NCBI RefSeq assembly: GCF_004570845.1
Contig: NZ_SPQZ01000001.1
Span: 620,001-684,000 of the forward strand
Length of the DNA stretch: 64,000 nucleotides
Direction of reading: 5' to 3'
DNA from: Orlajensenia leifsoniae
Lineage (GTDB): Bacteria > Actinomycetota > Actinomycetes > Actinomycetales > Microbacteriaceae
The notes under the pieces were generated by a model, which was given only the letters and a program-made list of their open reading frames with translations, did not search any database and was not told where the DNA came from. The translations under genes were made by a program, and so were the position numbers. This document shows positions 54,975-63,871 of this stretch, one piece after another. Position 1 is the first letter of the stretch. Every line of letters begins with the position of its first letter.

Positions 54975-56186
54975 ATGCGGATCGCGATGATCGGCACCCG
55001 GGGAGCGCCTGCCGCCTACGGCGGATTCGAGACGGCCGTCGAGGAGATCGGCCGCCGCATGGTCGAGAACGGCCACGAGGTCACGGTGTACTGCAGGAGG
55101 AGTGACGAGCGCCCGCGCTCGACCTACCTCGGCATGAACCTCGTGCACCTCCCGGCCCTTCATCTCAAGACTGCCGAGACCCTGTCCCACACCGGGTTCT
55201 CGGTCGCTCACGCGGTGACCCATCGGCGACCCGACGCGGCCTTCGTCTTCAACGCCGCCAATGCTCCGTTCCTGCCCGCACTCCGTGCGCGCGGCATCCC
55301 CGTCGCCGTGCACGTCGACGGACTGGAGTGGAAGCGGGACAAGTGGGGAGCGAACGGTCGTCGCTACTACCGCTGGGCCGAGTCGATGTCCGTGCGGTGG
55401 GCTGATGCCCTCATCGCGGATGCCGACGGCATCAGCCGGTACTACCGAGACGAGTTCGCGGTCCCGACCGAGCTGCTCACCTACGGTGCCAAGATCCTCA
55501 CGGACACTCCCACCGACCGGCTCGCGGAGCTCGACCTCGAGCCCGGCGGATTCCACCTGGTCGTCGCCCGCTTCGAACCCGAGAACCACGTCGACGTCAT
55601 CGTCGAGGGCTACAGGCAGAGCGCGGCCACCAAGCCGCTCATCGTGGTCGGCAGCGCGCCGTACGCGGCGGCGCACACGCAGAGCATCCGTGAGGCGGCC
55701 GGCGCCGATCCCCGCATCCGATTCCTCGGCGGCGTCTACGACCAGGACCTGCTCGACCAGCTGTACGCCCACGCCATGACCTACCTGCACGGACACTCCG
55801 TCGGCGGCACGAACCCCTCCCTCCTCCGGGCGATGGGCGCGCGCACGGCCATCATCGCCTGGGATGTCGAGTTCAACCGCGATGTCGCCGGTCCGAGTGC
55901 CCAGCTCTTCGGCAGCCCGGCCGATGTCGCGAGGCTGCTCGGGATCGCCGAGACGCGGCCTGAGCTCGTCGACGCTGACGCGGATGCCGTTCAGAAGCGA
56001 GCCGAGTCCGTGTACCGCTGGGATACCGTCGCCCTGGGCTACGAGGCCCTCGCGGAGCGGCTCGTGCTCGGCTACTCGACGAGCGGGGAATCCCACCCAC
56101 GGGCGGCCGACTCCGAACGGGCCCTCGCCGCGAAGCCACGGTTCGTGTCGACGGGCACGGCCCTGAGCGAATCGAGACGACGGTGA
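54975..56186 (+). CDS. Glycosyltransferase (DUF1972/GT4-like)
   Basis: This 403-residue GT-B enzyme has an N-terminal DUF1972 domain (MRIAMIGTRGAPAAYGGFET) and a C-terminal GT4-like domain. The latter carries LVVARFEPENHVDVIVEGY, IRFLGGVYDQDLLDQLY and the donor loop HSVGGTNPSLLRAMG. This group includes rhamnosyl-type transferases of exopolysaccharide clusters. Cytosolic or membrane-associated. The stop overlaps the next gene as GTGA. Confidence 0.88.
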   Translation: MRIAMIGTRGAPAAYGGFETAVEEIGRRMVENGHEVTVYCRRSDERPRSTYLGMNLVHLPALHLKTAETLSHTGFSVAHAVTHRRPDAAFVFNAANAPFLPALRARGIPVAVHVDGLEWKRDKWGANGRRYYRWAESMSVRWADALIADADGISRYYRDEFAVPTELLTYGAKILTDTPTDRLAELDLEPGGFHLVVARFEPENHVDVIVEGYRQSAATKPLIVVGSAPYAAAHTQSIREAAGADPRIRFLGGVYDQDLLDQLYAHAMTYLHGHSVGGTNPSLLRAMGARTAIIAWDVEFNRDVAGPSAQLFGSPADVARLLGIAETRPELVDADADAVQKRAESVYRWDTVALGYEALAERLVLGYSTSGESHPRAADSERALAAKPRFVSTGTALSESRRR

Positions 56187-56947
56187 CCGGGGACGCCGCC
56201 ACCAGTCCTCCGGCGGAGCGCTACTCGGACATCGTGCAGCGGCTGGCCGGCGCCCAGAAGAAGCGCGCTCGTGGGGCGCCCGCCTACTCCGTCTACGTGA
56301 ATCGTCCGGCAGGCCGTCGGCTGGCCGCCATCGCCTACCTCGCCGGGCTGACGCCCAACGTCGTCAGCATCATCAGTGCCGGCTTCACCTTCGGTGCGAT
56401 CGCCGTCATCGCGGCGGCGCCGGCGGTCCCCTGGGTCGGCGTCCTCGTCGCGGCCCTCCTCCTCATCGGCTACGCACTCGACTCCTCCGACGGGCAGCTC
56501 GCGCGGCTCCGCGGAGGAGGCACCCCAGCCGGCGAGTGGCTCGACCACGTGCTCGACGCCGCGAAGACCTCGGCACTGCATCTCGCCGTGCTCATCACCT
56601 TCTACCTGCACTTCCCGATCACCAACGCGGCCTGGCTGCTCGTGCCGATCGGCTTCACCGTGGTGGCGACGGTGTCGTTCTTCGCGATGATCCTCAACGA
56701 CCAGCTGAAAGGGCGGCATGCGACGGCCGTTGAGGCTCCGCCGCGCGCCAGCAGCCCCATCCGCTCGCTCCTCGGCATCCCGACCGACTACGGCGTTCTC
56801 TGCCTGTCGTTCCTGACCCTCGGGTTCCCTCTGGTGTTCCTCGGCGTGTACACGATCCTCTTCGTCGCCAACGCGGCGTACCTGCTGCTCGCCCTCGTGA
56901 AGTGGTTCAGAGACATGGGCGCCCTCGTGCCCGGCGGGAAGTCGTGA
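56183..56947 (+). CDS. CDP-alcohol phosphotransferase family protein
   Basis: This 254-residue membrane protein has the family signature DG-x2-AR-x8-G-x3-D-x3-D, readable in DSSDGQLARL, GEWLDHVLDA. About six membrane segments are present. A hydrophilic N-tail of 45 residues precedes them. Relatives make phospholipids such as phosphatidylglycerophosphate or phosphatidylinositol phosphate. Inside an exopolysaccharide operon the enzyme may instead add a phospho-alcohol to the sugar chain or lipid carrier (inference). Start is GTG 56183; the stop overlaps the next GTG. Confidence 0.85.
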   Translation: MTGDAATSPPAERYSDIVQRLAGAQKKRARGAPAYSVYVNRPAGRRLAAIAYLAGLTPNVVSIISAGFTFGAIAVIAAAPAVPWVGVLVAALLLIGYALDSSDGQLARLRGGGTPAGEWLDHVLDAAKTSALHLAVLITFYLHFPITNAAWLLVPIGFTVVATVSFFAMILNDQLKGRHATAVEAPPRASSPIRSLLGIPTDYGVLCLSFLTLGFPLVFLGVYTILFVANAAYLLLALVKWFRDMGALVPGGKS

Positions 56948-57843
56948 CGCCGCAGCCGGACCGGGCCGCCAGCACCGCGATCATCATTGTGAACTACGGG
57001 TCGTCGGCGCTCCTCTCCAGCAATCTGGCATCCGGAGACGGGTCGACCGCCGCCGACGAGATCGTGATCGTCGACAACTTCACCAGCACGGCCGAGGCCG
57101 AGACTGTCGCGCGACTGTCAGCCGACAACGGATGGCGGGTCGTCTCGAACGATCGGAACGTGGGATTCGGCACCGCCGTGAACATCGGCGTCGAGCATGC
57201 GCGCTCCCTCGGGTGCACGGCGTTCATCATCCTGAACCCCGATGCGATCATCACGGCAGCGGTCGCGGCAGAGCTGTTCGCCATCGTTCTGGAGCACCAC
57301 GACGTCCTGGTCGCTCCGAGGATCGTGCGGACGGACGGACGCCCGTGGTTCGAGGGAGCGACACTCGACACCACGACGGGATACACCTCGACGGCGCCGG
57401 GATCCGACAGTGCCTCGGCCGACGGCTGGATCACCGGGGCGTGCGTGGCCATCCACGAGGACCTGTGGTCGAGATCCGGCGGATTCGACGACGATTACTT
57501 CCTGTACTGGGAGGACGTGGACCTGTCCTGGCGTTGCCGGACGGCCGGAGGATCGCTCAGCGTGCGCGCCGACCTCGAGGTCGTGCACGACGTGGGGGGA
57601 ACTCAGGCCGGGCAGGGGAAGACCCCGACCTACGTGTACTACAACTGCCGGAACCGTCTGCTGTTCGCGGCCAAGAACCTTCCCGCCGGGACCCGCCGGG
57701 CTTGGCGTGCCCGAGACGTGGGCTACGCCTACCGCATCATCACGCGCGGCGCGGGACGACGCGTGCTGCTCCGGAAGCCGCAGCTCATTCTCGCCGCCGT
57801 CCGGGGCACGTGGGCCGGGGCCCGCTGGCGGGAGTCGGTGTAG
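56944..57843 (+). CDS. Family 2 glycosyltransferase (rhamnosyltransferase-like)
   Basis: This 299-residue GT-A enzyme begins VTPQPDRAASTAIIIVNYG. Motifs: EIVIVDNFT, RNVGFGTAVNIGVEHA, the DxD-like FIILNPDA, and GGFDDDYFLYWEDVDLSWR, where family members hold the catalytic base. This is the pattern of dTDP-rhamnosyl-type GT2 enzymes. GTG 56944 overlaps the previous stop; longer frames come from the neighbour. Next gene starts two bases after the stop. Confidence 0.88.
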   Translation: MTPQPDRAASTAIIIVNYGSSALLSSNLASGDGSTAADEIVIVDNFTSTAEAETVARLSADNGWRVVSNDRNVGFGTAVNIGVEHARSLGCTAFIILNPDAIITAAVAAELFAIVLEHHDVLVAPRIVRTDGRPWFEGATLDTTTGYTSTAPGSDSASADGWITGACVAIHEDLWSRSGGFDDDYFLYWEDVDLSWRCRTAGGSLSVRADLEVVHDVGGTQAGQGKTPTYVYYNCRNRLLFAAKNLPAGTRRAWRARDVGYAYRIITRGAGRRVLLRKPQLILAAVRGTWAGARWRESV

Positions 57844-57845
57844 CC

Positions 57846-59042
57846 ATGGCGGATCCGACCACCTCACCCCGGCTCCGAGTCCTCGTCGCGCATCCTGGAG
57901 CCGAGCTCTTCGGCTCCGACCGGATGCTCGTCGAGAGCGTCGCGGGTCTCCGGGCCGCCGGGCACGCCGTTCTGGTGACAGTGCCGACGGACGGCCCCAT
58001 GCTCGAGGCCGTCCGTGCTCTGGGAGCCAGCGTCGTGATCGCCCCGACCCTCGTGCTCCGCAAGAGCCTCATCACCCCGTCGGGCTGGCTGCAGCTCATC
58101 TCGGGCGCGGCCCGCGGGCTGGCCGCCGGCATCGGTCTGGCACTGCGAGCACGACCCGACGTGATCTACGTCAACACCGTGACGATTCCCCTGTGGATTG
58201 CGGTCGGGCGGATGACGGGCAGGCCTGTGCTCTGCCATGTGCACGAGGCCGAACGCTCGGCCCGCCCCGTTCTGCGCCGGGCGCTCTCGGCGCCGGTGCT
58301 GTTCGCGCGAACAGTGGTGGCGAACAGCGGCTTCAGCGCTGACGTTCTCGGGGACTCCTTCTCCGCGCTGGGTGACCGGGTGGGAATCGTGCCGAACGGC
58401 GTCGCCGGCCCGGCTGAGACGACGACGGCACGTGACGGCATCGACGGCCCCCTGCGTGTTCTCTACGTCGGCAGACTGTCGGATCGCAAGGGCGTCGACG
58501 TGGCGATCGCGGCGATGGCCGAGCTCCGCAGGGGCGGGACGCCCGCCGAGCTCGACGTGGTCGGATCGGTGTTCGCCGGAAACGAGGAGTACGAGGCCGC
58601 CCTGGTCGAGCAGATCCGCGATGAAGGGCTCGGTGACGCCGTCAGGATGCTCGGGTTCCAGCCCGACGTCTGGGACGCCTACCGCCGGTGCGACGTGGCC
58701 GTCGTGCCCTCTCGAGTCGACGAGCCGTTCGGGAACACCGCCGTCGAATCCCTGCTGGCCGGCCGGCCCGTCGTGGTGAGCGACACCTCCGGACTGCGCG
58801 AGGCGTCATCGGGCTTCGAGAGCGCCCAGCGGGTTCGCCCCGGCGACGCGGCCGCGCTCGCGGCGGCCCTGCGCAGCGTGTACGAGGACTGGCCGACGTT
58901 CCGCGATGCCGCGCTCGTCGACCGCGAGGTCGCCCACTCCCGCCACAGCACCGAGCTCTACAGGACGCGCATGTCGGCAGCGGTCGAGGCCACCGCCGCG
59001 GGCCGCGCCTGGGGCGTCGAGGACTCCGATGACGGCACCTGA
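57846..59042 (+). CDS. Family 4 glycosyltransferase
   Basis: This 398-residue GT-B enzyme has an N-terminal acceptor domain (RVLVAHPGAELFGSDRMLVE). The C-terminal GT4 donor domain carries LRVLYVGRLSDRKGVDVAIA, VRMLGFQPDVWDAYRRCDVA and the EPFGNTAVESLLAGRPVVVS signature. Retaining transferase of an unknown sugar. The Wzz/kinase gene follows after 52 bases. Confidence 0.9.
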   Translation: MADPTTSPRLRVLVAHPGAELFGSDRMLVESVAGLRAAGHAVLVTVPTDGPMLEAVRALGASVVIAPTLVLRKSLITPSGWLQLISGAARGLAAGIGLALRARPDVIYVNTVTIPLWIAVGRMTGRPVLCHVHEAERSARPVLRRALSAPVLFARTVVANSGFSADVLGDSFSALGDRVGIVPNGVAGPAETTTARDGIDGPLRVLYVGRLSDRKGVDVAIAAMAELRRGGTPAELDVVGSVFAGNEEYEAALVEQIRDEGLGDAVRMLGFQPDVWDAYRRCDVAVVPSRVDEPFGNTAVESLLAGRPVVVSDTSGLREASSGFESAQRVRPGDAAALAAALRSVYEDWPTFRDAALVDREVAHSRHSTELYRTRMSAAVEATAAGRAWGVEDSDDGT

Positions 59043-59094
59043 GGTTTCATCGGCCGACCGGGTAGTGTTGCGGCAAAGAGAAGGAGGGGGAGGG

Positions 59095-60687
59095 ATGGAT
59101 CCGCGGATGTACCTCTCGGCGCTGCGCCGCCGTTGGCCGTTGATCATCGTCCTGGGTCTCCTCGGTGCCGCGGCTGCGTTCTTCTACGATTCGACCCTGC
59201 CGACGCTCTACAAGTCGACCGCGAGCGTCTTCGTGTCGACCCAGCGTGGCGACACGACGAGCGAGCTCGTCCAGGGGTCGAACTTCGCGCAGGCCAACGT
59301 GCAGTCCTACGCTCAACTGGCGACGTCGCCGGTGGTCCTCCAGCCGGTGATCGACGAACTCGGCCTCACCACGACCGTCAACGGCTTGGCCTCCGTCATC
59401 TCGTCGGACACGCCGCTCAACACCGTGATCATCCAGATCACGGTCCAGAACAGCGATCCGGCACGCGCGGCGATGATCGCCGATGCCGTGACCGACTCCC
59501 TCTCCACGGTCGTCGAGGAGATCTCCCCGACGAGCGCCGACAAGACCCCCGCGGTCAAGATGACCCAGATCGCTCCGGCTCAGGTGCCCGCGGCGCCATT
59601 CGCCCCCAACACCCGACTCATCGTCGCGACGGGTCTCGCGGTGGGACTGGCACTCGGCCTGGTCCTCGCCCTCATCTGGGAGCTTCTGGACACCAGGGTC
59701 CGCAGTGAGAAGGAGCTGACCGCCATCACGGGCCTGCCCGTGCTCGGAGCCGTCGCCACCGGCCCGTCGAAGAAACCCGGCTGGATCGCCATGCGCAGCG
59801 ATTCGCACAGTATGCAGGCGGAGTCGTATCGAAGGATTCGGGCGAACCTCGAGTTCGCCGACATCGAGCGAGCTGTGCGCAGCGTCATCGTGACCTCAGC
59901 GACCGCCGGTGAGGGCAAGTCCACGACATCACTGAATCTCGCTCTCGCCATGGCTGAACGGGTCGGGCGGGTACTCCTCATCGATGGCGACCTGCGCCGC
60001 CCCACGATCGCAGAGCGCTGCGGACTCGAAGGATCCGTCGGCCTCACGACCGTCCTGCTCGGCAAGCTCTCCGTGGCGGACGCCGTTCAGCGATACGCGC
60101 GCACCGTCGACGTGCTGGCGTCGGGAGTGATCCCCCACAACCCCGGGCAGCTGCTCGGTTCGTCGGCGATGGCCGCACTGCTCGCCGAGGTGTCATCGAC
60201 CTACGACTTCGTGGTCATCGACACCCCACCGCTGCTCGCCGCCACCGACACCCTCGGCCTCGCTCACGCGACCGACGGTGCGATCATCGTCGTGAAGTAC
60301 AAGTCGACGCGTCGTCAGCAACTGGCCGAGGCGGTCGGATCCATGCGCACGGTGAACGCCCGGTTGCTCGGCGTGGTGTTCGACCGCATCCCCACGCCCA
60401 AGGCGATCGAGTACTACTCCTACCACGCCAAGCGCTCCGACGGCTCGCCCGACCTGCCCGCGTCGACCCCCGACGATGCAGAGGAGACGACGGCCCCGAC
60501 CAAACCGTCGGCGGCGCCGCAGGAATCGCCGGCTGCGGCCGATGTCGAGTCGGATCAGGGCCCAGAAGCCACCGATGAGTCGCACGCTGCGGCTCCGACC
60601 GTCACCCGCACCAAGAAGACACGTCGGGCTCGATCGGACGTGATCCACACGAGTGACGCCGGAGCGACCGTCGTCGTGGAGAGCTGA
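59095..60687 (+). CDS. Fused Wzz-type chain-length regulator / tyrosine-kinase-like protein
   Basis: This 530-residue protein has an N-terminal Wzz domain with two membrane segments (about residues 14-31 and 173-193). A cytoplasmic BY-kinase domain follows, with Walker A TAGEGKSTTSLNLA, Walker A' LLIDGDLRRPT and Walker B FVVIDTPP. The C-terminal tail is long and Glu/Pro/Thr-rich. It has a small Tyr group (EYYSYHAK) but no long Tyr cluster, so autophosphorylation may be limited. It likely controls exopolysaccharide chain length and export. ATG 59095 has AGGAGG upstream and is preferred over longer frames. Confidence 0.9.
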   Translation: MDPRMYLSALRRRWPLIIVLGLLGAAAAFFYDSTLPTLYKSTASVFVSTQRGDTTSELVQGSNFAQANVQSYAQLATSPVVLQPVIDELGLTTTVNGLASVISSDTPLNTVIIQITVQNSDPARAAMIADAVTDSLSTVVEEISPTSADKTPAVKMTQIAPAQVPAAPFAPNTRLIVATGLAVGLALGLVLALIWELLDTRVRSEKELTAITGLPVLGAVATGPSKKPGWIAMRSDSHSMQAESYRRIRANLEFADIERAVRSVIVTSATAGEGKSTTSLNLALAMAERVGRVLLIDGDLRRPTIAERCGLEGSVGLTTVLLGKLSVADAVQRYARTVDVLASGVIPHNPGQLLGSSAMAALLAEVSSTYDFVVIDTPPLLAATDTLGLAHATDGAIIVVKYKSTRRQQLAEAVGSMRTVNARLLGVVFDRIPTPKAIEYYSYHAKRSDGSPDLPASTPDDAEETTAPTKPSAAPQESPAAADVESDQGPEATDESHAAAPTVTRTKKTRRARSDVIHTSDAGATVVVES

Positions 60688-60692
60688 CGCCG

Positions 60693-61961
60693 GTGCGCAC
60701 ACAGGGTCCGGAACACGCGGGCCTCACCATCCGGTTGGTGGCAGGCTTCGCAGTCCTGGCCGTCGGCTCACGGATCTTCGTCGGCGGCAGCCTCACCGTC
60801 GGCTTCGTCGTCGCGCTCGTGCTGCTCCCGCTCTGGGTGACGGTGCTGCGGCGGTACTGGGGTGCCACCGTGTTCGCCGCCCTCGGGCTCCTCGCCGCGG
60901 TCTCCGGGATCTGGCTGCGCGAAGTGACCGCCGTGAACCACGAGTCGAGCGAGTCGGGCATGATCGCAGGCGTCATGATGTTGATCGGCATCGTCACAGC
61001 CGTCGGTGTCGTGCTGTGGGCACGCACGATCATCCCCGACTGGATGGTCGGAGCGCTGTTCGGTCTCGCGATGCTGGCCAGTGCAACTCTCGGCGCCGAG
61101 ACCGGCAACGAGAATCCGTGGAAGTTCGGCGTCGGATTCCCCGTCATGATCATCGTGCTCTCGCTCGTGAGCCGCCCCGGACTGCGCACTCTGGAAGCCG
61201 TCGCCCTGCTCGTCTTCGCCGTCGTGGCGCTCGGCACCGACTCCCGCTACCGCTTCGCGACCCTCATGATCACGGCGGTCCTCGTGTTCTGGCAGATGCT
61301 CCCGCAATTCCGCACCCGACGAGCGAGCTCCCTGGCGATGGTCGCGATGGTCGCCGTCATCGCGGCCATCACCTACAACCTGGCCACAGCTCTGATCGTC
61401 GATGGCTATCTCGGGGAGCAGGCTCAATCGCGCACGATCGCCCAGTTGGAGGCATCCGGCTCGCTCCTGCTCGGCGGTCGTCCGGAGGCCGCGGCGAGCA
61501 TCGCGCTGTTCCAGTCCAACCCGTGGGGGTTCGGCGCCGGAGTGCAGCCCAATCTGGCTGACATCCTCGTCGCCAAGACCGGGATGGCATCGATCGGCTA
61601 CCAACCCAACAACGGCTACGTCGAGACCTACCTCTTCGGCGGCGGCTTCGAGCTCCATTCCGTCGCGGGCGACCTCTGGAGCCAGTACGGCATTCCCGGG
61701 TTGGCGTTCGTGGCGTGGATCGTGGTGCTCGTGCTCCACACCCTGGGACAGGGCCTGTCGACGCGCACGGCCACGAGCATCACGATGTTCCTCGGCATCT
61801 CGACGCTGTGGAACGTGCTGTTCAGCCCCATCTACGGTTCACTGCCCACGCTGGTGCTCACCGTCGGACTGGGGCTCCTCCCGGTTGCCGCCGCGAAGCC
61901 GCGCGGGGTGGATGCGCCCGCCGTGGTCTTACGCCGCGACGCCCTGAGCCCGCTTCCGTAG
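60693..61961 (+). CDS. Wzy-like O-antigen/exopolysaccharide polymerase
   Basis: This 422-residue protein has about 11 membrane segments and a large outer loop. The loop carries SRTIAQLEASGSLLLGGRPE and WGFGAGVQPN, which recalls the ligase/polymerase (Wzy_C/O-antigen ligase) loop. It would join repeat units on the outer face of the membrane. GTG 60693 follows the kinase stop by five bases. The last 33 bases overlap the end of the convergent acyltransferase gene. Family call is by topology and loop only. Confidence 0.7.
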   Translation: MRTQGPEHAGLTIRLVAGFAVLAVGSRIFVGGSLTVGFVVALVLLPLWVTVLRRYWGATVFAALGLLAAVSGIWLREVTAVNHESSESGMIAGVMMLIGIVTAVGVVLWARTIIPDWMVGALFGLAMLASATLGAETGNENPWKFGVGFPVMIIVLSLVSRPGLRTLEAVALLVFAVVALGTDSRYRFATLMITAVLVFWQMLPQFRTRRASSLAMVAMVAVIAAITYNLATALIVDGYLGEQAQSRTIAQLEASGSLLLGGRPEAAASIALFQSNPWGFGAGVQPNLADILVAKTGMASIGYQPNNGYVETYLFGGGFELHSVAGDLWSQYGIPGLAFVAWIVVLVLHTLGQGLSTRTATSITMFLGISTLWNVLFSPIYGSLPTLVLTVGLGLLPVAAAKPRGVDAPAVVLRRDALSPLP

Positions 61962-62993
61962 CCTGAGCGCCGGCCGTTCGACGAAGACCCAGCTCGCCAC
62001 GGCGAACGGGATCGTCAGGACGATGGACAGCAGGATGAACGCGGGGATGCCCCAGACTGCTGCGCCGAGAAGGACCAGGGTCTGCTGGATCGGGAAGGCG
62101 TAGACGTAGATCCCGTAGGAGACGTCGTTTCTCAGCCAGAAGATGCGCTGGCGCAGCAGGGCGCCGGTGGTGATGACGGCGTACGCGAGCGGCAGTGCTG
62201 CGACGACCCTGTAGTCCGGGAGCCAAGCGGAGGCGACGACCACGACCATCGCGAGGGCGACGAGGATCCACGACGCGCGGATGCGGTCGCGGAACCGGAA
62301 GATGAGACCGCCCGCTATGAACATGATCCCGAACCGCGCCGCGGCGTAGACGTAGAAGTTGTCGATCGGGCCGTACGACGTCGAGAGCACGCCGATCACG
62401 CAGAGCGCGAAGACCACGGGCAGCACCCACGTGCGCTTGAGCAGACCGGTGACCCCGAGGAGAAGCACACCCAGATAGCAGAGGAACTCCCACCAGAGAG
62501 TCCAGATCGACCCGTTCCAGACGCCTTCGTCCGGTACCCCGAGAGGCGTTCCGGCGATGTCGTACTGGAAGATGCGCAGGCTGGAGTTCTTGAGCACGTA
62601 GCCGACACCGTCCGCCCAGAATCCCGGCGGGAACACGGAGTTGGAGAGCCAGATCGCCAGCGGAGCGATGGCGAAGGCCGTGACGATGAGGCAGGTGTAG
62701 AAGGCCGGAAGGATGCGGAGCAGCCTGGCACTGAGGAACGCCCACCAGTTCGGTCGGCGCATCCAGCTGGAGACGATGAGGAAGCCGGATGCTGCGAAGA
62801 AACCGTCGACCCAGATGAACGCCAGGAGTTGCCGGAGAGGTCCGTCGGGGATGTCCTGCCCGGTCAATGGGAACGCGTGCCAGATGATCACGCCGCTCGC
62901 GAGCAGCAGTCGCACGGCGTTCAGGCCATTGGCCCGCGGATCGAACCGGGCGGCGATCGTCATCGTCGATCGCTCGGCGACCCGGACTGTCAT
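61929..62993 (-). CDS. Acyltransferase 3 family (OafA-like) membrane protein
   Basis: This 354-residue protein has about ten membrane segments. The family's catalytic His lies in RLLLASGVIIWHAFPL near the N-terminus, followed by FFAASGFLIVSSWMRR. Such enzymes acetylate or otherwise acylate exopolysaccharides and lipid-linked sugars. ATG 62993 overlaps the stop of the upstream fucosyltransferase-like gene as ATGA. Its 3' end overlaps the Wzy-like gene by 33 bases. Confidence 0.88.
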   Translation of the reverse strand: MTVRVAERSTMTIAARFDPRANGLNAVRLLLASGVIIWHAFPLTGQDIPDGPLRQLLAFIWVDGFFAASGFLIVSSWMRRPNWWAFLSARLLRILPAFYTCLIVTAFAIAPLAIWLSNSVFPPGFWADGVGYVLKNSSLRIFQYDIAGTPLGVPDEGVWNGSIWTLWWEFLCYLGVLLLGVTGLLKRTWVLPVVFALCVIGVLSTSYGPIDNFYVYAAARFGIMFIAGGLIFRFRDRIRASWILVALAMVVVVASAWLPDYRVVAALPLAYAVITTGALLRQRIFWLRNDVSYGIYVYAFPIQQTLVLLGAAVWGIPAFILLSIVLTIPFAVASWVFVERPALRLRKRAQGVAA

Positions 62994-63871
62994 GACACCG
63001 CCCCCGACTGGTCGACGCGCACGAACGGGCGCAGGGGGTCGTTGACGATCCCCTGGCGGAGATAGTCGGGCTCCGCGTGCGGGTTCACCGGGGTGTCGAG
63101 GATCAGGCGATCGCCGGCGAGGTGTTCGGCGAGGTGGATGAAGCTCGAGAAATGCGGTCCGATCAGGTAGCCGGATGCCGCCAGGAGATAGAGGTCCACG
63201 ATCGACGCCCGCACGGCCTCGGCCGAGTTGTACGCACCCTTGTCCGTCTGGGCGACGCATCCCGGCACCGTCGCGATGATGCGCTCCTGCACCTCGGGAA
63301 CGTCGCAGGAGAGGAAGAAGCGGACATCGGGGTCGGCATCCCGGATCTGCTGCATCCGCTCGATGAACCACTCGACGGGCGAGGTCTCGCGGGTCACGGA
63401 GTGGGAGACGGCGTGGGCACGCACCATGACGCCGACGTAGGGAGCACCGCGGAGGTGGGCATCGAAGAAGGTCGTCACAGACCGCGCGATCTCGTCCGCG
63501 GGCTGGAGGGCACGGAACTCCTCCTGCCAGCTCCGGGCACCCGCAGGGAGCTGGATCGGGCTCCCGGTCCTGATCTGCCAGACGTGCTCGCGCCGTTTGT
63601 CGTCATCGAGCCAGGTCAGGGTCTCGTCGACGTAGGGATAGACCTTGGCGAGAACCCGCGAGGTCGCCCGCGAGATCGTGCGACCGGAGAAGTCCCACAG
63701 CTCGGGGAACTTCGGACCGAACAGCGGCCCGGTGGGCCAGACGTAGCTGAAGTCCCGGTTCTCGTGATCGGCGAGGCTCTTGCAGCCGAGCACGACGCGC
63801 ACCCGGTTTCCGAGACCGGAGTCGTAGCCGTTGTACGCGACGATCGACGGGCGCAACAGGGGGAGGGTCAT
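62990..63871 (-). CDS. Fucosyltransferase-like (NodZ/O-FucT type) protein
   Basis: This 293-residue protein begins MTLPLLRPSIVAYNGYDSGL and then GNRVRVVLGCKSLA, like the N-terminus of GT-B fucosyltransferases of the NodZ/O-FucT type. Later VGVMVRAHAVSH stands where that family has the HxRxGD-type motif, and FFLSCDVPEVQERI and YLIGPHFSSFIHLAEHL complete the core. It has no membrane segment. It could add fucose or a similar deoxy sugar to the exopolysaccharide. The family call is moderate. Coupled to the acyltransferase gene. Confidence 0.6.
   Translation of the reverse strand: MTLPLLRPSIVAYNGYDSGLGNRVRVVLGCKSLADHENRDFSYVWPTGPLFGPKFPELWDFSGRTISRATSRVLAKVYPYVDETLTWLDDDKRREHVWQIRTGSPIQLPAGARSWQEEFRALQPADEIARSVTTFFDAHLRGAPYVGVMVRAHAVSHSVTRETSPVEWFIERMQQIRDADPDVRFFLSCDVPEVQERIIATVPGCVAQTDKGAYNSAEAVRASIVDLYLLAASGYLIGPHFSSFIHLAEHLAGDRLILDTPVNPHAEPDYLRQGIVNDPLRPFVRVDQSGAVS

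Noticed and set aside
57132-59042. Long N-terminal extension of the GT4 gene in frame
   Set aside because: The extension translates the GT2 gene in a wrong frame (Arg-rich); the ATG at 57846 gives a normal GT4 protein.
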